This document shows, one piece after another, positions 6,524 through 10,233 of a stretch of 10,233 bases of DNA. Below the pieces are notes generated by a model. That model was not told the DNA's origin, did no database searches, and saw only the letters and a list, made by a program, of their open reading frames with translations. Origin of the DNA: an uncultured Pirellulaceae bacterium (GTDB taxonomy: Bacteria; Planctomycetota; Planctomycetia; Pirellulales; Pirellulaceae). Each line of letters opens with the position of its first letter. Position 1 is the stretch's first letter. Made by a program: the position numbers and the translations under genes. The DNA lies in NCBI GenBank assembly GCA_947258905.1, contig CAMYKF010000132.1, forward strand, positions 1 to 10,233, read 5' to 3'.

Positions 6524-9500
6524 ATGTCCGGCGAATCCAGACAACTCGACAATTCATTCGACGAGATCGCGGAACAGTTCGTAAGTGAGTTGCGCGCAGG
6601 GAAACACCCGGCCATCGCCGATTACAGGGAGCGTTACCCGCAGCATGCGGCCGCGATCGATGAACTGTTTCCCACACTGGCGGAACTGGAATACTACCAG
6701 GCGTCGACGTCAGCCGGTGCTTCCACAGAAACGGCAAGTTTCGACGCACCGCAACGCCTTGGAGATTACGTCGTGTTGCGGGAAATCGGTCGTGGTGGCA
6801 TGGGCGTTGTCTATGAAGCTCGCCATGACACAATGCGACGTCGCGTCGCATTGAAGGTCTTGCCGAAATCGATCAGCCAAAGATCGGACTATCTGGAACG
6901 GTTTTTTCGTGAAGCACGCTCGGCCGGACAGCTGCACCACACCAATATTGTTCCCGTATTTGAGGTCGGCGAGAGCGACGGCGTGTACTTTTACGCCATG
7001 CAATACATACACGGTCAGAATCTCGATGTCGTGATCGACGAATTGCGGCGGATCGCCTGCATCGAGGGCGGCCAGGGCGAGCTCACGCGGCACAGCCTGC
7101 AACCGACATTGCAAGCCGGAGATGTCAGCATTGCTGAATCGTTGCTGTTTGCACCCACGGCACGATTTCAACCCGAGGTCACAGGTGGAGATACCGATCC
7201 GTCGTTTTCTTCTTCCGCGGCCATCAGTCAGCGAAAAATCGAGAAAAGCCTTGGCGGGTCGTCGCAATGGTCGCAGGTCGGCGAGGCGCGAGACAGTTAC
7301 TTTAATCGCGTCGCCCATGTCGGAATCCAGGTTGCCGATGCGCTGGAATTTGCCCATGAACACGGCGTGCTGCATCGGGATATCAAACCTTCCAACCTGA
7401 TTCTCGATACGGCCGGTGTTGCCTGGATCACGGACTTTGGATTGGCCAAGGACAATGGCGATAATCTGACGCACACTGGCGACATTGTGGGTACCCTGCG
7501 TTACATGGCTCCGGAACGGTTTGCGGGCCAAAGTGACCGACGAAGTGATATTTATAGTCTGGCCCTGACGTTGTACGAGTTGTGTACGCTGCAGCCAGCC
7601 TGTTCGCACACGGACCGGGCCCAGCTGGTCCAGCAGGTGATGGACAGCAGCCCGGCAGCACCACGCAAGATTCGGCCGGAGATTCCCCGTGATCTGGAAA
7701 CCGTGATTATCAAGGCCATGGCACGTGAGCCTGGCTCGCGCTATGACACCGCCGGGCAGATGGCCGCTGACTTGCGTCGGTTTGTGGCCAATCGTCCTGT
7801 GCTCGCCCGACGCGTGTCACTAGCCGAACGTGTTTGGCGCTGGAGTCGCCGACATCCGTCGCGCGCCGCGCTGGTGGTCAGCATGATGTTGCTGGCCGCG
7901 ATCGTTACCGCGGGCTCGCTTTACTTCGGCTACCAGGAACGTCAGCACGCGAAAGAACTGGAAGCCGAGAATGTTCGCGTACGCAAGGCTGAGCAGGCAA
8001 CCAGCCAGGCACTTAAGGAGAAAGAAACAGCGCTGGCAGAAAAGGAAGCAGCGTTGCGGGAGAAGGAACGCAAGGAACTGGGTTTGCAGGCCCATATCTT
8101 CTGGTCGCACTACCGCAACGCCGAAGCGCTGCACGGATCCGGAGTGCCGGGCCAAAATTTCAAGACAGTCAGCGAGTGCGTGGAGGCATATCAACGGCTG
8201 CCCGAACTTGGACTAGGTGAGCACGCATTAAAACGTCGTCAACTGGCCGTACGGGCCTTTGCCATCGCCGGCATGGGTAGCTGGGATGTGAATTCACCGC
8301 ACAAATACCACCGGGACATCCCCGAAGGCTTTACCAATGTCTTCGGTGTTGACTTCGCGAATTCGCGCTACGCCCACTCCGACGAACAGGGCAACATCGC
8401 CATTTGTGATCTCGAAACGGGCGAGACGATATCAACCTTGCCGGGCCCAGGCGATCAGGCATGGGTGATCATATTCTCGCCGGATGGCAGGTATTTGTGC
8501 ACGCGGCATCATCACGCCACGCGCAACCGCTCGCCATTAATTACCATCTGGAATATGGAAACAAGCGAGCCAGTTTGTGAATTTCTGGAGAACGACAGCT
8601 TTGGAGATTTGGCGTTCGCTGACGACGGTGAACATTTTGCGCTTAGTCATGGATCCGGAGAGATCGGGATTTATGCGACCGCCGACGGAGAACCTGTTCA
8701 GTCGCTGAAATTCGACAAGCAGGCCCGGTTTTTTCATTTCGCCAATCAGGATCGCGAGTTGATCGTGGCAACTCGTGCCGAGGAACCGATGATCCAGTTC
8801 TGGGCATGGCAGGAAGACGAGCCGAAACTGATCCGGGAGTTTGCCGCACCAGCTGCCGTCGACCGACTCGACTGGAATGAGCGACTGCAACAGCTGGCCG
8901 TCGCCTGCGATACCGAGCTGCATGTCTGGCCGCCCGGCGACCTCGATTCCGAGCCCACAACATTCAGTGGTCATGGATCGAAGGTCGTGCGACTGCAACT
9001 GCAACCCCAGGGCGATCTTGCCATGACGTATTCCTGGGATCGCAAGACACGCCTGTTTGATCTGGTGGCAGGCGAGGAGGTATTGGAAATCGCCGGCGCC
9101 CGCATGACCTTCACAGGGTTTTCACCGGACGGCCGGAGAATCGGATTCAACAACGAGAACGACAAGATCGGTATTTGGGAAATACCGGGCCAGCGTCCCT
9201 TCCGTATGATTCGCCAGTCATTAACGCACGGGGCTCGTCGTGTTGCCTTTCATCCGCAGTTCTCGCGTTTGATCGCCGTGCCCGCGCCGGACGGAGTTCA
9301 GTTAATCGATCACCTGCACAACGAATCGGTGATGCTTGTACCCTCTGGCAAAACCAGCGACGTGCAATTCTCAAGTGATGGCCAGTTTGTGCTCAGTGGA
9401 GGCGAACAGGGGATTATCAAATGGCCTTTGGCGGTGCATATCGATCAACACAACCGGTTTCAGGTCGATGCTGGTCAACCGGAGACGATCGATGGCGAAC

Positions 9501-10132
9501 CGGTCTCCCGGTTTTCTTTCCACGAGGCACACCAGTGGTTACTCACCACGTCAGGCAACCATCGAGTGCGGTTGATTCGTTTGCAGGAACAAACGGAATT
9601 GACAATGGGACCTCACGAGCGCATGTCAAAGTTTCGCCTGGACCCTGCCGGAAAGTTTGTTGTTACCACGACGTGGCACGGGCAGGGTGTCAAGGTTTGG
9701 GACGCCCGGACGGGCGATCTGATCCAAACGCTGCTGCCTGATTGTTCCAGCGCGAACGCCGATTTTTCACCCGACGGCAGCACGCTCGTCATTTCGAACT
9801 CCGAAGGTCAGACGTTTTGGGCAACCGATTCGTGGGAACAGGTGCGTGAAATTCCTCGCGACGTGAAGGACGGCTGGCATGGCGGGCTGGATTTTGCGCC
9901 AGACGGGCAACTGGTCGCAGCGACCTATACCATTAATCGGCCTCAACTGATTCGAGCCGAAACTGGCGAAACGGTAGCGGTACTGGATGCCAGCCCCACA
10001 ATCGTGGTCGGATCCTTGAAGTTCAGCCACGACAACCGCTACCTCGCGATCCTCGACGACGGCCTGATTCATATGTGGGATCTGAAGGCGGTGCAATCGG
10101 GCCTGGCCGAAAACGGCATGCACTGGAAGTGA
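6524..10132 (+). CDS. Membrane Ser/Thr protein kinase (Hanks/PknB type) with C-terminal WD40 propellers
   Basis: A 1202-residue sensor kinase. Residues 1-75 hold the acidic helical lead-in often seen in planctomycete kinases (FDEIAEQFVSELRAGKHP). The kinase domain runs from about 83 to 420: glycine loop GRGGMG (89-94), VALK with K111, alpha-C Glu E130, HRDIKPSN (284-291), DFG (304-306) and APE (329-331). All catalytic residues are present and the HRD arginine marks an RD kinase. About 80 extra residues (177-256), rich in Ser and Gln, sit between the hinge and helix alpha-E. One transmembrane helix (449-470) follows, then a charged Lys/Glu coiled coil (471-525). Residues 604-1195 contain 14 WD40-like blades of about 42 residues, several with FSPDG or FAPDG, probably two seven-bladed propellers outside the cytoplasm. 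Translation is probably coupled to the sigma factor gene nine bases upstream. The signal sensed and the phosphorylation targets are unknown; the sigma factor is the obvious candidate. Confidence 0.95.
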   Translation: MSGESRQLDNSFDEIAEQFVSELRAGKHPAIADYRERYPQHAAAIDELFPTLAELEYYQASTSAGASTETASFDAPQRLGDYVVLREIGRGGMGVVYEARHDTMRRRVALKVLPKSISQRSDYLERFFREARSAGQLHHTNIVPVFEVGESDGVYFYAMQYIHGQNLDVVIDELRRIACIEGGQGELTRHSLQPTLQAGDVSIAESLLFAPTARFQPEVTGGDTDPSFSSSAAISQRKIEKSLGGSSQWSQVGEARDSYFNRVAHVGIQVADALEFAHEHGVLHRDIKPSNLILDTAGVAWITDFGLAKDNGDNLTHTGDIVGTLRYMAPERFAGQSDRRSDIYSLALTLYELCTLQPACSHTDRAQLVQQVMDSSPAAPRKIRPEIPRDLETVIIKAMAREPGSRYDTAGQMAADLRRFVANRPVLARRVSLAERVWRWSRRHPSRAALVVSMMLLAAIVTAGSLYFGYQERQHAKELEAENVRVRKAEQATSQALKEKETALAEKEAALREKERKELGLQAHIFWSHYRNAEALHGSGVPGQNFKTVSECVEAYQRLPELGLGEHALKRRQLAVRAFAIAGMGSWDVNSPHKYHRDIPEGFTNVFGVDFANSRYAHSDEQGNIAICDLETGETISTLPGPGDQAWVIIFSPDGRYLCTRHHHATRNRSPLITIWNMETSEPVCEFLENDSFGDLAFADDGEHFALSHGSGEIGIYATADGEPVQSLKFDKQARFFHFANQDRELIVATRAEEPMIQFWAWQEDEPKLIREFAAPAAVDRLDWNERLQQLAVACDTELHVWPPGDLDSEPTTFSGHGSKVVRLQLQPQGDLAMTYSWDRKTRLFDLVAGEEVLEIAGARMTFTGFSPDGRRIGFNNENDKIGIWEIPGQRPFRMIRQSLTHGARRVAFHPQFSRLIAVPAPDGVQLIDHLHNESVMLVPSGKTSDVQFSSDGQFVLSGGEQGIIKWPLAVHIDQHNRFQVDAGQPETIDGEPVSRFSFHEAHQWLLTTSGNHRVRLIRLQEQTELTMGPHERMSKFRLDPAGKFVVTTTWHGQGVKVWDARTGDLIQTLLPDCSSANADFSPDGSTLVISNSEGQTFWATDSWEQVREIPRDVKDGWHGGLDFAPDGQLVAATYTINRPQLIRAETGETVAVLDASPTIVVGSLKFSHDNRYLAILDDGLIHMWDLKAVQSGLAENGMHWK
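8333..10108 (+). other. WD40-like domain region, 14 degenerate blades
   Basis: This stretch encodes kinase residues 604-1195. Reading for the pattern hydrophobic-x-F-SPDG-x-hydrophobic followed by an I-x-I/L-W/F-D-like strand gives 14 units, starting at VFGVDF, WVIIFS, FGDLAF, ARFFHF, VDRLDW, VVRLQL, MTFTGF, ARRVAF, TSDVQF, VSRFSF, MSKFRL, SANADF, HGGLDF and VGSLKF. Fourteen is twice the usual seven blades. The terminal WD pair survives in only a few blades (VWD and MWD near the end), so the repeats are old and diverged. Confidence 0.7.
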
Positions 10133-10140
10133 TCGGTCAC

Positions 10141-10233
10141 CCTCCCCGTGGGGCATTGGTATCTACACATCGGCAAGCCGGAGGCTTGACAGCAATTAGC
10201 CGGTGGTTGAGCGAAGCGATACCACCGGATTCC
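10141..10233. repeat. Intergenic REP-like palindromic repeat with two hairpins
   Basis: After the kinase stop there is no gene before the window ends. The stretch holds a CCC/GGG mini-palindrome (10145-10153), a hairpin CAAGCC-GGA-GGCTTG (10174-10188) and a larger one, CCGGTGGT (10200-10207) pairing with ACCACCGG (10221-10228) around a 13-base loop. I remember very similar intergenic sequence, with the central TTGAGCGAAGCGATA, from many places in Rhodopirellula-like genomes, so this is probably a copy of a dispersed repeat family. It could also act as a transcription terminator for the sigma factor-kinase unit. It may continue beyond the window. Confidence 0.65.

Noticed and set aside
6710..7609. 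A 299-codon open frame on the minus strand inside the kinase gene
   Set aside because: It is antisense to the kinase catalytic domain, whose motifs are all intact, and has no recognisable domain of its own.
10141..10233. A possible small protein gene after the kinase
   Set aside because: The short translation comes from a palindromic intergenic repeat and has no ribosome binding site.

Overview
The window looks like a piece of a planctomycete chromosome, probably from the Rhodopirellula/Pirellulaceae side. The reasons are the moderate GC content, an ECF sigma factor of the planctomycete type placed directly before a giant membrane Ser/Thr kinase with WD40 repeats, a long RTX-repeat protein, and an intergenic palindromic repeat at the right edge that resembles ones I remember from Rhodopirellula-like genomes. 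This placement is inference; there is no rRNA or tRNA here to confirm it.

Left part (1-1754, + strand): one large RTX protein whose 5' end may lie outside the window. It has 29 calcium-binding nonapeptides in unbroken register, then a C-terminal domain with an HExxH zinc site and a downstream Tyr/Glu arrangement that resembles the anthrax lethal factor (ATLF/M34-like) metallopeptidases. This is the most interesting protein in the window.

Middle part (1773-4741, - strand): a tight three-gene unit, transcribed right to left. It runs from an e(P4)-like HAD acid phosphatase/5'-nucleotidase, through an aldo/keto reductase with a complete catalytic tetrad, to a PhoD-like metallophosphatase. The gaps are 13 and 19 bp. 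Two exported phosphatases around a cytosolic reductase suggest phosphate scavenging from organic phosphates, but the substrates are unknown. The PhoD-like gene converges on the RTX gene with an 18-bp gap.

A 202-bp divergent intergenic region (4742-4943) separates this unit from a + strand MddA-type methanethiol S-methyltransferase (4944-5714), a membrane enzyme expected to make dimethyl sulfide.

Right part (5715-10233, + strand): a 128-bp intergenic region with a strong hairpin and a perfect 2 x 21-bp tandem repeat, then the sigma factor gene, then after 9 bp the 1202-residue kinase. The kinase has an intracellular Hanks-type domain, one transmembrane helix, a coiled coil and 14 WD40-like blades, probably two seven-bladed propellers. 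No anti-sigma factor is visible, so the kinase is the natural candidate regulator of the sigma factor. The window closes with a two-hairpin REP-like repeat.
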